DNA of 64,000 bases from Mesorhabditis belari (taxonomy: Eukaryota > Nematoda > Chromadorea > Rhabditida > Rhabditidae): contig CAUEEP010000865.1 of NCBI GenBank assembly GCA_958450365.1, forward strand, positions 124,001 to 188,000. Direction: 5' to 3'. The number at the start of each line of letters is the position of its first letter. Within the stretch, counting starts at the first letter, position 1. The notes under the pieces were generated by a model. The model saw nothing but the letters and a program-made list of their open reading frames with translations. It searched no databases and was not told the DNA's origin. The translations under genes and the position numbers were made by a program. Below are positions 21,001-31,383 of the stretch, one piece after another.

Positions 21001-24000
21001 CAAATTCAAACAATTTTCATAATACCAAATCGTAAGAACTAATAAAACCCGATTAATTTCAGGTCCTAAAACATGAAACTTGAATTTTTCAATCCACCTC
21101 TAAGTTCTCCGGTTCCCACGGGCCGTTCCCATCGATTTTCCTCCAATTCGCTAAACATCCCGTTAAATGTGCGACAACTGGAGGAACATCTAATCGCTTT
21201 GAAACCTAAAATGTATTAGGTTTTTGTATAAAGTATGGATTTTTATGCGCATTTAACACTTAAAGACACCTCATACAGTGGCACAGCCAGTTGTCGTGGC
21301 AGAATCGAAGTAGCCTAAAAATAAGAGAAATTATTTAAAGTTAAATGGTGTGATCAAGAAATTCCCACATATTAGATCAAAGGTTTGGCAAAAGGCAGAT
21401 CAGACGTGGCTTTGGCAAAAGTAAAGTTTCATGTTTTGATGGTATGAAAATTGGTTTTTTCCCCCTAATAGGCGGGGTGTTTTGCCATTGACAATCTAAA
21501 TTTGAGCTCGAATTTCTTGGTGTTGAGCTGTTCAATTGAAATAGTTTTTGTACGAATCGACAGAGAAAGACTTGGAGCATCCAATGATACCAATAATTTA
21601 TCAATTGAACAGCCCAACACCAAGATATTTGAGCTCAAAGTTAGATTGATGTTGGGAAAAGGGGCGGGGCGCATATCAAATATTCCACAATCGTTAGATA
21701 TGACAGGATATCAAAAGGTTCCACTCTCTTTAGCCTAACCCAAATTCTAGTCCAAATCAGTTTACACCTAAGACCAAACAGAAGTGCATTTCTAGTGCCA
21801 ATAGCAAAGGGGCGAGGCGGTGGGACACCTTTTATACGCGCCCCGCCCCTTTTCCCATCAGCAATCTAACTTTGCGCTCAAATTTCTTGGTGTTGAGCTG
21901 TTCAATTTAAATAGTTTACTAATCGATAGAGAAAGGCTTAGCGCATCTAATGATACCAATAATTTGTAAATTGAATAGCCCAACACCAAGATATTTGAGC
22001 TCAAAGTTGGATTGTCAATGGCAAAAGGGGCGCGGCGCCCTATCAAATGTCCGATAAACGAAAACGGTTTATTGTATAAAAATAGGGTTAGCTTGTGTTC
22101 TTTTTTGAAGCTTTGTGAAGATCTCACGTAAAAGGAAAAATATCAAAAATTTCGAGAACAATGTGACAAGGTTCACTTTCTGAAACTCACCCTTTCCTCA
22201 CCAAAACCCCAAACGAAAGCCGTTTCCATTGTGCAGAGCAATAAATGCGCAAATCGAAACTCTTCGTGGCTTTTTAGGGAATCAGTCGAAATCTCCGGTA
22301 ATTCGTGTAAATTCTCGCGAATCGTCCCATTTTTGATCCACTCAGGGATTTTAGCTGGAAATTTTTTCTTTTGTGTTTCAAAGTTTTCAAGAGAACGAAG
22401 AGAGTTTTCACGTTAATATGCTTTTAGAATTTTAGAGTTTAAACTTGAACAGATAACTTTTAGAGAAACCACACAAATATCAATAATATCGATCATAATA
22501 TCAAGTTTAATCTTTTTAAACTTTCAAAACGTTTCCCGAACACTCAACGAGTTAAAGGAAATTTGAAACTAAGCTTTTAGAAAGCAATGTTTGCAATCCT
22601 TAATTCATATTGCTTATTAAAGAATAATATTTCAAACTTGAATTTGTTTAAATTAGATTTAAAGGTTTAAAGGTAAAGATTTAAAGGTTTAAAGGTTTAA
22701 GGGTTTAAAGGTTTAAAGATTTAAAGGTTTAAAGGTTTAAAAGTAAATGTTTAAAGGTAAAGGTTTAAAGGTTTAAAGGTAAAGATTTAAAGGTTTAAAG
22801 GTTTAAAGGTTTAAAGGTTTAAAGGTTTAAAGGTAAAGATTTAAAGGTTTAAAGGTTTAAAGGTTTAAAGGTTTAAAGATTTAAAGGTTTAAAGGTTTAA
22901 AAGTAAAGGTTTAAAGGTAAAGGTTTAAAGGTTTAAAGGTAAAGATTTAAAGGTTTAAAGGTTTAAGGGTTTAAAGGTTTAAAGATTTAAAGGTTTAAGG
23001 GTTTAAAGGTTTAAAGATTTAAAGGTTTAAAGGTTTAAAAGTTTAAAGGTTTAAAGGTTTAAAGGTTTAAAGGTTTAAAGGGTTTAAAGATTTAAAGGTT
23101 TAAAGGTTTAAGGGTTTAAAGGTTTAAAGATTTAAAGGTTTAAGGGTTTAAAGGTTTAAAGATTTAAAGGTTTAAAGGTTTAAAAGTAAAGGTTTAAAGG
23201 TAAAGGTTTAAAGATTTAAAGGTTTAAATTACAAGTATTAGATTGGTAACTTGCATTAGTATTAGATTAGATTAGATTGGCAACTTGAAAGTTGATACAC
23301 TTTTTCTTATTTCCAAGAAAACAGATTTAATATTGAATTGAATTAAAATCCTCTAAAACTTATATATTATCGAATTTAAGAAGTTGAAAGAAAAGAAGAA
23401 AGAAGTTGCTTAAGCAAATTTGGGCAATTTTTGGAACGAATTTGATCAAAAATTGAAGTTTTTCAATTTTCACAATTTTCATCTTTTTTTGAGGCGCTTT
23501 TTAAGTTCTATTTCAAATATGATTTTGTAGAGAAATAAGTGAGTTTTCTAATGATACTATCCACGTGTCATTTGATAAGTTTAATGGTTAATAGCAAAAT
23601 ATTAGGCTGTCGAGAGCGTCTTTTCGTTCCTTTTCGTACTTTCGTTGAAAAATAACAAATTTACCAATTTAACCTATGGTTTCCTCTTAATAAAAAATGT
23701 TTATTTTTCAATTTTCCACCTTTTTAAGTCAATTTTGATTCACTTTCAAGCAAATTCGAAAGGGAAAATCGTGTTTTCCGCAAAAATCTGTAAAAACCTC
23801 TACAGAGAAATTGGCTAAATAAATTTCTCTGAAAATTAGGCTATATACTTAACGCTTTGTGCTCTATCTTTTATCTATTGACACAAAGATAGGTTTCCTT
23901 AGCTAAAGTGTCTAAATCGAATCATCGAGCCGTCTTTTTGACTATCCGACTTCATGCTCTCAAAAAATCCAGACAAAGGCATTTTAAACTAGTTTTAATG

Positions 24001-25025
24001 TTATTTTATGGAAAAATAGTTGGTTTTGCTAATGAAATAAACCGTAATTCAATTGGTGCATTTATTGGTTTTAAACGAAAGTATGAAAAGAAACGAAAAG
24101 AAATGAAAAGACTTCCTGGACAGCCAAACAATCACCAAAGCTATTCAGCGTAAAGAATAAACAAAATTTTTCCTTAAAACGACCCATCCTTTATGCACTT
24201 TAATAGAATTTTTATATTTTTTGAGTGTTTTTTCAAGAATTTTAAGTAAAAAGTTAAGTTTTTTACTAAAAAAAATCTATGGTCAAATATGAAAAAAAGC
24301 ATGTTTCAAAATATTTAATGTGAAACAAGAGTCGGAAAAATTAATTTCTGAATTATTGCATTGCAATTATCATTTCTGCCACAATTTTCATTTGTTTCCT
24401 TGTTAATAACGAAATCTATTAAATTTGGAGTTTGTTAAACCCTTTGAAATTCCAAGAAAAACAATCATCCGGCTTTTTTTGACTACCCGACTTCATCAGC
24501 TCCCAAAAAGATCCAGAAATAAGACATTTTCACCCCGTTTTAATTTTATTTTGCAGAAAAATAATTGAATTTTTTGATGAAATAAACCGTAGTTCAATTG
24601 GTGCATTTGTTGGTTTTAAACGAAAGTATGAAAAGAAAAGAAAAGAAAAGAAAAGACTTTCTGGACAATCTGGATATTAGTGGAGTTAAAGAAATTTTGG
24701 CAATAGTATTGAGTAAAAAAGGATTTTCTACAACATAAACAGGTACAAATTTATGATAGACAAGGACATGATGGATAGATTGACTATAAGTTTACAACCA
24801 ACCACACGCATCAATCCACGGTTGAAATTCCGGCGACAATTTCTGCAATGGGCTCACTTCAAGGAATCCAAATTCCTTTGTGATCCGAAAACGCTCGAAA
24901 AGATCCACATCGAATTTGTTAGTTTCTTTTAGACGCATAATGAAACGAAATTTTGTAAAGCTGGTGATTTGGGGATTTTTGACAAGCTGACCTCCGATTT
25001 TATCAGCAAATTTGGCTTGTGTCAT
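18090..25025 (-). CDS. Indoleamine 2,3-dioxygenase (IDO), complete, ten exons
   Basis: Heme enzyme that opens the indole ring of tryptophan with O2 to give N-formylkynurenine, entering the kynurenine pathway in the cytosol. Exons: 25025-24803, 22354-22191, 21314-21270, 21205-21098, 20778-20716, 20562-20396, 20212-20109, 19851-19753, 18952-18783 and 18203-18090 (TGA). All join in phase, giving 418 residues, close to the ~400-420 usual for the family. Hallmarks in order: LPRQLAVPLYEVSKRLDVPP (149-168), LANWRK, DFFYKVRPFLWGYNEG (266-281) with the distal-pocket Phe267 and Arg272 spacing of human F226/R231, NGGSAAQSSAMHIFDEFLGI, the proximal heme ligand His378 in FRSGHIRT, and GTGGTPFMKFLKEVRD at the C-terminus. 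Thr199 aligns with human Ser167. The ATG MTQAKFADK was chosen because no ATG precedes it in frame; the open frame upstream begins at a TTG. Exon 1 uses donor TGTG|gttggt, supported by the join WIDACAKIPEWIK. Confidence 0.93.
18214..18780. other. Last intron of the IDO gene
   Basis: Contains a short TTATAACAATG tandem near 18470 and a TTTCTGCTCCAC repeat near 18520-18555. Exon-like pieces in other frames do not join in phase with the flanking exons, whereas the direct join of 18783 to 18203 restores the IDO alignment (HIRT then ATLFIVNQQPKDKPT). Confidence 0.6.
19280..19740. repeat. Dispersed repeat in IDO intron 8, two overlapping copies
   Basis: AAGCGCTGGTTAA, CTACTTTAATTTGAT and GATATGAGCGTTTATTT mark a unit present twice here (about 19310-19430 and 19470-19740) and inverted at 47225-47470. 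Probably transposon-derived; no coding motif seen. Confidence 0.55.
20592..20698. repeat. TTCTTG/TTCTTGTTC microsatellite in IDO intron 5
   Basis: Low-complexity (TTCTTG)n-like tract between exons 6 and 5 of the IDO gene. It yields artificial Lys/Asn/Glu-rich frames on the minus strand. Confidence 0.8.
21472..21680. mobile_element. ~210-bp foldback MITE with TTGGTGTTGAGCTGTTCAAT arms (copy 1)
   Basis: Arms GAATTTCTTGGTGTTGAGCT and AGCCCAACACCAAGATATTT are inverted repeats, flanked by GC-rich GGCGGGG and GGGGCGGGG motifs. Related copies lie at 21830-22060 (also in IDO intron 2), 53848-54050 and 54130-54345. Confidence 0.75.
21830..22060. mobile_element. ~210-bp foldback MITE (copy 2)
   Basis: Same family and same intron as the copy at 21472; ends in CCCCGCCCCTTTTCCCATCA and GGCAAAAGGGGCGCGGCG. 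Confidence 0.75.
22656..23228. repeat. GGTTTAAA minisatellite in IDO intron 1
   Basis: About 570 bp of an 8-9 bp unit (AAAGGTTTA, with GGTAAAGAT and GGGTTTA variants) in a higher-order pattern of roughly 40-60 bp. Lies wholly within the 2.4-kb first intron. Confidence 0.9.
23604..24126. mobile_element. Diverged MITE related to the 520-bp family, in IDO intron 1
   Basis: Begins AGGCTGTCGAGAGCGTCTTT and ends CTTCCTGGACAGCC. The interior follows the 520-bp family (ATCTTTTATCTATTGACACA, then an AACCGTAATTCAATTGGTGC segment). A partial second copy lies at 24468-24668, also in intron 1. Confidence 0.65.
24468..24668. mobile_element. Partial MITE copy in IDO intron 1
   Basis: Only the 3' half of the diverged 520-bp type is present (GACTACCCGACTTCATC to TTTCTGGACAATC). 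Confidence 0.55.
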
Positions 25026-25398
25026 TTCGAAGGAAAGAAGGAAGCAGAAAGAAAGAGGAAGCAGAAAAAAAAGTGAAACTTTGGAAATTTTCAATGAAAT
25101 TATGGACAGTTTTCTTTTTTAGATATAAATAAGAAATATTCTTGAATAGAAACTATTTCAATCAATGATTATCATAAAATTTTAGTTATTCTTCAACTGT
25201 AACTCTTGCTTTCACTTTGAACTTATCAAATTTGAGATAATGACTTTGAAATTTGGATTTTTTTGAATTGTAATTGTAGATTGTTTGAATTGTAATTGTA
25301 GTATTAGGTGTGTGAAAAAGTAATCCACGTTTTTTATTTTTATTTTGTTTAAATAAATATATCTAAACAATTTTTAATTTTTTGTTAACGATATATAT

Positions 25399-25917
25399 TA
25401 GGTTGATGCATAAGTCTTTTCGTTCCTTTTCGTCTGCCGTTTCAAGCCAACAAATGCACCAATTAAACTACGGTTGATTTCATTAGAAAAAGCAATTATT
25501 TTTCTGCAAAATAACATTAAAACGGGTTTAAAAATATTTAATGCCTGGATTTTCTTGAGAGTATGAAGTCGGGTAGTCAAAAAGGGCTAACTCGATGATG
25601 CGGTTTAGACACCTTAGCTAAAGAAAACCTATCTTCGTGTCAATAGATAAAAGATAGAGAAAAAAAACGTTTGATATTTCGCCAAAATTTCAGAGAAATT
25701 CATTCAGCCAATTTTTCCGTAGAGTTTTTTATAGATTTTTACGAAAAAGGCGTTTTTCACTCTCGAATTTGCTTCAAAGTGAACCGAAATTCATTTAAAA
25801 AGATGCAAATTGAACAAAAAAACACTTTTTTTATAGAGCAAACTATAGATTAATTGGTGAATTTGTTACTTTTTAACAGAAGTACGAAAAAAACGAAAAG
25901 ACTTATGCATCAACCTA
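25399..25917. mobile_element. 520-bp MITE (copy 3) inside mariner
   Basis: Near-identical to 7077-7596 and in the same orientation; TA-flanked. Confidence 0.85.
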
Positions 25918-26628
25918 TTAGATCGTAACCGTTTACGAAATTCAGCCGCTAACGAATGAGGGTATTTCCGGGCATCCAATCAAAAAAGTCACCCACATGA
26001 AAAATGTTCATAATACATATATTTTATAATAAATTTTTGAAATTAGCTCATTTGGTTCAGTAGAAAATTTTTTTTGAGCCCCCAAAGTTTAGGTTCAAAA
26101 ATGCCCTAAAATGGCTATAAAAGATTTTCTACTCAGCCAAAAAACTTGCCTAATAGCTCATTTTGTAGCCAATTTGATGTAGTTTCTTAAAGTAAAGCCA
26201 TCTAAAACAATTTTTCGTTGAAAGTAGGAGAAAGAGGGCGAGGAACAAATTCAGGGCAATGCTCAAATGTGAAAACGGCGACCGAGTTCAACTGAAGTCG
26301 TTCCTCGCCCTCTTTCTTCTAGCTTTGAAAAACAAATGTTCAATGTAGCTTTACTTTAAGAAACTAGATCAAATTGGCTACAAAATGAGCTATTAGGCAA
26401 GTTTTTTGGCTGAGTAGAAAATTTTTTATAGCCATTTTAGGGCATTTTTGAACCTAAACTTTGGGGGCTTAAAAAAAATTTTCTACTGAACCAAATGAGC
26501 TAATTTCAAAAATTTATTATAAAATATATGTATTATGAACATTTTTTATGTGGGTGACTTTTTGATTGGATGCCCGGAAATACCCTCATTCGTTAGCGGC
26601 TGAATTTCGTAAACGGCTACGACATATA
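25918..26628. mobile_element. Foldback element with GTCGTAGCCGTTTACG-type ends (copy 1)
   Basis: A ~710-bp palindrome: CCGTTTACGAAATTCAGCCG at the left and CGGCTGAATTTCGTAAACGG at the right, then CTACGACATATATA. Inner arms include CGAGGAACAAATTCAGGGCA and CGTTCCTCGCCCTCTTTCTT. The second copy is 32725-33271. The left tip has lost the usual TATGTCGTAG. Confidence 0.8.
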
Positions 26629-26719
26629 TATCGTTTCAAAGCTTATTTTTTCCTCTTTCGAATGATATATTCATTTTGTTAAAAGGACGACAATAAACTA
26701 CTTTAATTTTAGTTTGAAA

Positions 26720-27085
26720 ATGGTATACACAAGTATCGTTATTCGGTCAAATTTGCTTTATGAGTTCAAAAATGGGTTGAAAGCTGCGGAGGCTGCACGT
26801 CGAATTCGGAATGCGTTTGGCGAAGACGCCGCTACTGATGATACGGCTAGGTTTTGGTTGCAACGATTCAAAGGTGGTAATGAAAGTCTAGAAGATGAAC
26901 CACGTGGCGGTCGCCCTGAGACCTGTTCGGATGACCAAATAAGACGCTGTCTTCTCGAAAACCCTCGTCCAACCTCTTCAGAAATAGGCCTTACATTAAA
27001 TTGTGATGGGTCAACCGTAGGGAAACGCTTGAATGCCATGAATTTTATCAAAAAGTTGGACAAATGGATACCGCATAAACGTTAA
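26720..27085 (+). pseudogene. Mariner transposase, N-terminal DNA-binding part only
   Basis: From ATG 26720 to the TAA at 27083-27085, 121 residues. It holds LYEFKNGLKAAEAARRI, ARFWLQRFKGGNESLEDEPR and RPTSSEIGLTLNCDGSTVGK, ending at KLDKWIPHKR. That is the helix-turn-helix pair and linker (WVPH motif) of mariner transposases, usually ~340 residues. The D,D,D catalytic domain is missing. Confidence 0.85.
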
Positions 27086-27292
27086 AAACGTGGATTACTT
27101 TTTCACACACCTAATAGAAATTGTAAACGATTATTTTATGATCAAGCTAACATTACTTTTCATTATCTTAATGATTCAACGATTTCAAATTGTTAAAATT
27201 GAAATCATCGCTTTATTTTTGAGTATTAAGCATTTGAGCATCGTTTAAACAAATCAATAAAAGGAAAAAGCAAAAATGTAAACAATTTTTCA

Positions 27293-27458
27293 TCAATAAC
27301 ACTCTTTACATTCTTTAATCATCTCAAATAATGCGCTGAAGCAGCTGAGCAAAATGAAATTGTAAAGGATGAAGAGAAGAGCGATGAAAATTTGGAAAAA
27401 ATTCCCGTTAATAAAACCTGGCGATGCCGATGGCCGAGTAGAGAAAAGCGGCACAGAT
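27293..27458 (-). CDS. Last two exons of a small membrane protein
   Basis: Exon 27458-27418 (acceptor ttctag) reads ICAAFLYSAIGIA and ends AG|gtttta; exon 27344-27293 (acceptor ttgctcag) continues CFSALFEMIKECKECY and stops at TGA. The 73-bp intron is a typical size. The phase-2 junction creates Ser and yields one ~20-residue transmembrane helix followed by a short Cys-rich cytoplasmic tail. Upstream exons should lie beyond the LINE at 27.6-28.6 kb; none was found. Family unknown. Confidence 0.5.
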
Positions 27459-27584
27459 CTAGAAAGATCTAGAAATCTAAATCTAGAAAGATTTAGGTTT
27501 GAATTCTTTGAAATTAAGAACAACTTCTTTAAGTTAAATAGTTTAAAACATAACTTAAAAGCATTTATATATATACTTTATCCG

Positions 27585-28615
27585 ACAAGGAAAAGTGACA
27601 ATGCAAACAGATTGAACAGCGTAGACGAAGAAAGATAATTGATATACAAACACAACTACAATTAGACACGTGTATATATGACATTAAAAACTAATTTAAA
27701 ATTGACAGAGCTACAAGATCGAGCTTATATATTGAGGATTTAAAATAGTTCAGAGACGAAAAAATATCACAAGGTAACTTATTCCAAATACGAGGAACAC
27801 GACAAGCAAAAGAATGATACAGTTGGCGGTTATGAAAGCTTTGAAAGGGGGTAATCTGAAAGTTGTGACTACGAGTTCTTCTGGCGTGATTCGAAATCTT
27901 CCTTTAAGTCCTTTAAGTCCTTTAAATTGAGTCCTTTAAGTTCCAGATGAGAGTTAGGAGAGAAGATGATTTTATAGCATAAGACCAAATCAAAATAAAT
28001 GCGGCGATGGGATAAGGGTTTAAGGTCAAAAAGAGCAAGTCGATCAGAATAGCAAGGAATTTCTTTCGATGGGAAACAACGGGCATACGCCCTCCTACTG
28101 AAACGACGCTGAACGTTCTCAACCAAAGAAATTAACTTTTGGAGGCAGGGAGACCAAACAAAAGTGGCGTACTCGAGCAAAGGGCGGCAGTAGGTAATGA
28201 ACGCTTTACGATAAGTAGCAATTGAGAGAAAACAAACAGCGCGAAGTATAAGGTTTGAGATGCGAAAAGCTTTTTTTGCCATCTGTTCAATATGAGTGTT
28301 GAATTTAAGAGAGGGAACAAGTAAAACACCAAGATCTTTGATTGGGTCGTCAGAAGTGGCTTCAGATAAAGTGATATTCCCTAACTTAAGAGTAAAATGG
28401 GAAGGACCAAATGTTACTTGTCTACATTTTTCGACGGCAATTTTCAGCTGCCAGGTTATGCTCCATTTTAGGATCGAGTCTAAATCTCTTTGAAGATAAT
28501 AAAGACCAAATTGGGTGTTTGATCGGGGGATTTTGCGATAAAGTTTTAAATCATCTGCATAGAGACGCACCATGGTACCGGGAGTTAAAGAACTATGAAT
28601 ATCGTTGATTTTAAG
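27585..28615 (-). pseudogene. 5'-truncated LINE with reverse transcriptase C-terminal half
   Basis: Coding part 28612-27869 contains the catalytic YADD box (MVRLYADDLKLYR), then KDLGVLLVPSLKFNTHI, TYCRPLLEYATFVWSP and LFDLKPLSHRRIYFDL, the order expected for CR1/jockey-type non-LTR elements. A frameshift near 27875 moves the rest into another frame, where FACRVPRIWNKLPCDIFSS completes the C-terminus. The tail ends GGATAAAGTATA near 27580. The endonuclease and first part of the RT are missing, so it is dead. Confidence 0.9.
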
Positions 28616-28938
28616 TTAATCTTTACCAGAAAACTTTTTGCCAATCTTTTCGCAATTTGAACGGCTTAGATAAGGACGGAAAATTTGGATTGAAATAAGT
28701 AAAATTTTCTAAAAAGAAGTTAGGCTACGCGATTCTACGAGAAGATGGATTAATTCGAGTTCTATTCGAGTATTTTACGGTGACTATTGACCTATAAAGT
28801 CACTCGTTTAAGTCGCGCATTTTGAAACACGAACTTTATTGACTTTTGTCTTAATGACTTTTCATTAAGACTAGGATCTAACTATAAGCGATAATTGTAT
28901 CGGTGCATTAGGAGCGAAATGATAAGAGACAATTCCAG

Positions 28939-30228
28939 TACACTGTGCTCCTCCTTTCATTTCGAATGACGATCAACCCCTTTGCGATGCTGTCGAGCAA
29001 GCGATCCGACCGTGTTTATGCTGTAAAAAGGAATGCTGGTACACGATTGTTTCCGTTCGTTTTTTTTTTTGATAATTATTTTGAGCTCTATTTTTTTCCA
29101 TTTAAAAAACTGAGTTTCAAAATAAGCCGAAAAAAGAAAGATTAGATGTGGATTGGTTAAATCATTTTTCCCCAGTTTTGCATCAAATAAATCAGCACTT
29201 CTGTGAAAATATTGAACGTTGAAAAGTTTTTGCGAAAAAAACTGTGTGTTTTTAAAATCTAGAATTAGCAATTACCTATTAGTTACGCATTTTGAGCTAA
29301 ATGATAACAGAAAAAGAATTAGCATTTCAATTTTTAAAGAATTAGCCTTAGCATTTCAAAAAAAGTAACAAAGCATTGGAAAGAATTAGTTTTAAGTCTA
29401 AATCTATCAGTTATCAGCTTCAGTTCCAGGCTCAAGTCTATCAGTTATCAGCTTAAGTTCCAAGCTCAAGTCTATCAGTTATAAGCTTCAGTTTCAAGCT
29501 CAAGTCTATCAGCTATCAGCTTCAGTTTCAAGTCTAAGTCTATCAGCTATCAGCTTCAGTTTCAAGTCTAAGTCTATCAGCTATCAGCTTCAGTTCCAGG
29601 CTCAAGTCTATCAGTTATCAGCTTCAGTTCCAAGCTCAAGTCTATCAGTTATCAGCTAATAATAAATACAATTCTTTCCAGAAAAAAAAATTGACAGTTG
29701 GTCGACTTTTGGTTTTAAAACCGAATTGAGAAATAACAGTCACTTTCTCAGGCAGCCACACACGAGCTCGGTTACATGCCCGGTGAGGCCGGTGAACAAG
29801 AAGCGCTCTCCACGCTAAAGGTTAGTGATAAAGTTGCAACTAGAGCAGATCAAAAACTTGTGCCGGGGCTGAAACCCGCGACTTTTCACTTACTACTGTA
29901 GACAACCATTAACCATAACCATTACACCACTTGATCTCTCTCTCTCTGAGAGAGTTAACTACGAAGTTTTCCCCATTTTTCAAAACTTATAAATCAAAAA
30001 CCAAATCTCCAGGCTAAATTTGAATGTGATTAACTTAAAAGCAAGATATTTGAAAATAGAACTTGATTTTGGAAAGTAATCTTTACTTTTTATTAATCTT
30101 TTTATTTTAAATGCGAATTATTAGACAATAAAGCCCATTGTTTTATACAGAAATTTCAAAATTCAACAAAATTTCAGTCAATCCGTCAATGCGTCATCGA
30201 GAATTGCGCTCAAGTTTGCCTTAAATGA
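28939..30228 (+). CDS. Cysteine-rich protein, last three exons
   Basis: Exon 28939-29048 (acceptor aattccag) carries HCAPPFISNDDQPLCDAVEQ, then AIRPCLCCKKECWYTI. Exon 29752-29820 (acceptor ctttctcag, donor AAG|gttagt) reads AATHELGYMPGEAGEQEALS. Exon 30178-30228 (acceptor aaaatttcag) reads SIRQCVIENCAQVCLK and ends TGA. Phases agree at both joins. Nine cysteines in about 75 residues suggest a secreted, disulphide-bonded protein, perhaps like nematode Cys-rich extracellular domains; no family is claimed. The second intron contains a tRNA-like SINE. An alternative end would use donor CAA|gtttgc at 30214 and an exon at 31279 (VNHLGSNEAFHSTLSC). The 5' exons were not found. Confidence 0.5.
29383..29660. 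repeat. ~35-bp minisatellite (TATCAGCTTCAGTTCCAGGC)
   Basis: About eight units of CTCAAGTCTATCAGTTATCA followed by GCTTCAGTTCCAGG, with small variations, in an intron of the Cys-rich gene. Confidence 0.85.
29845..29945 (-). ncRNA. tRNA-like sequence, probably a SINE head
   Basis: Read on the minus strand: GATCAAGTGGTGTAATGGTT (A-box-like) and CGCGGGTTTCAGCCCCGGC (T-arm and B-box) about 55 bases apart. The anticodon arm does not fold well, so a functional tRNA is unlikely. Confidence 0.45.
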
Positions 30229-30625
30229 GAGAAAAAAACTCGATTTTCTTTAGTTTCCCTTTTTTTTCTTGTTCAATAAAGAAATTTATTAAAGCTTTGA
30301 AGCAATTGCTGCATTTACACACAAGAAGTCCAATAGATCTATGATTGCTTCAAAGCTTATTGTTTTTGTTTATTGTTTTGGTAAGTAAAGAATGCAAATT
30401 ATTAAACAGGTTTACCTTTTTTGAGAAGCTAATGCTAGATTCGGACTCTCAAAAGTCTTCAGTCTTCAGTTTCAAATTTCCCACTCCAAATCGGCCTCAC
30501 AATCGGCCTCACCAATTCCTAATCCACCGACGGGTATTGTTAGTCACCAAAAAAAGTCTCATTCGATTTGAATTGAAAATAAAATCCCGAATACTTGGAC
30601 TTCTTTCAACAGCTATTTTCATTTT

Positions 30626-31045
30626 TCAATCTAATCAATCTAATCAATCTAATCATCAATCTAATCAATCTAATCAATCTAATCAATCTAATCAATCTAA
30701 TCATCAATCTAATCAATCTAATCAATCTAATCAATCTAATCATCAATCTAATCAATCTAATCAATCTAATCAATCTAATCAATCTAATCAATCTAATCAA
30801 TCTAATCAATCTAATCAATCTAATCAATCTAATCAATCTAATCAATCTAATCAATCTAATCAATCTAATCAATCTAATCAATCTAATCAATCTAATCAAT
30901 CTAATCATCAATCTAATCAATCTAATCAATCTAATCAATCTAATCAATCTAATCAATCTAATCAATCTAATCAATCTAATCAATCAAATCAATCTAATTC
31001 AATCAAATCAATCTAATTCAATCAAATTTCAATCAAATTTCAATC
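30626..31045. repeat. (CAATCTAAT)n minisatellite, ~45 units
   Basis: Almost pure 9-bp repeat with occasional CATCAATCTAAT units. Being a multiple of three, it keeps several frames open on both strands; these are artefacts. Confidence 0.95.
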
Positions 31046-31146
31046 AAGCCTCAAATCGAATACAAATTTAGCTGCAAGGTTTATTTGCAAATTTGCAATT
31101 TAAAGAGGAAATTTAAAAGGAAACCTGCTAATCTTAAAGTGCGAAA

Positions 31147-31218
31147 ATGTCTTTGGTTGCCTGGGGAATCTTTGGCTTTCTTATTTTCTGCTTTCTTATT
31201 ACTAAAAAAAGAATTTGA
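31147..31218 (+). CDS. Possible 23-codon membrane micro-ORF
   Basis: ATG to TGA reads MSLVAWGIFGFLIFCFLI then TKKRI: one hydrophobic helix with a basic tail. Lies just past the (CAATCTAAT)n array. Very short, so it may be chance. Confidence 0.15.
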   Translation: MSLVAWGIFGFLIFCFLITKKRI

Positions 31219-31278
31219 CCTTATACAGTGATTCAGCAATCAGCAACTTTTAACATTTGCATTTTTCCCTTTAAATAG

Positions 31279-31383
31279 GTGAATCACTTGGGGAGCAATG
31301 AAGCATTCCATTCGACACTTTCTTGCAACGACAGAATATCGCCTGGCGACACATTTTTTGAATACATAGTTGAACTTTTTACA
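31279..31383 (+). CDS. Candidate exon interrupted by an inverted-repeat element
   Basis: After acceptor ccctttaaatag the frame reads VNHLGSNEAFHSTLSCND, then RISPGDTFFEYIVELF, and enters a transposon-like element at 31384. It might belong to the Cys-rich gene upstream. No donor is seen before the element. Confidence 0.3.

Larger units (their letters stand above)
25304..27114 (+). mobile_element. Mariner element broken by two nested insertions
   Basis: Ends TTAGGTGTGTGAAAAAGTAA and TTACTTTTTCACACACCTAA are inverted repeats next to TA. Inside are a 520-bp MITE (25399-25917), a foldback element (25918-26628) and a transposase remnant (26720-27085). Removing the two inserts leaves about 580 bp of mariner sequence. 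Confidence 0.8.

Noticed and set aside
22656..23228. CRISPR-like array
   Set aside because: No spacers of regular length; a simple minisatellite in a eukaryotic intron.
24792..25094. Taking the IDO start at 25094
   Set aside because: That codon is TTG; the first ATG in frame is at 25025 and gives the usual family length.
27869..28573. Treating the RT frame as an active gene
   Set aside because: The 5' two-thirds are absent and a frameshift separates the conserved C-terminal RIWNKLP segment.
30345..31071. Long Ser/Asn/Gln and Leu/Ile/Asn/Arg reading frames
   Set aside because: Created by the (CAATCTAAT)n array, whose 9-bp unit keeps every frame open; no unique coding sequence.
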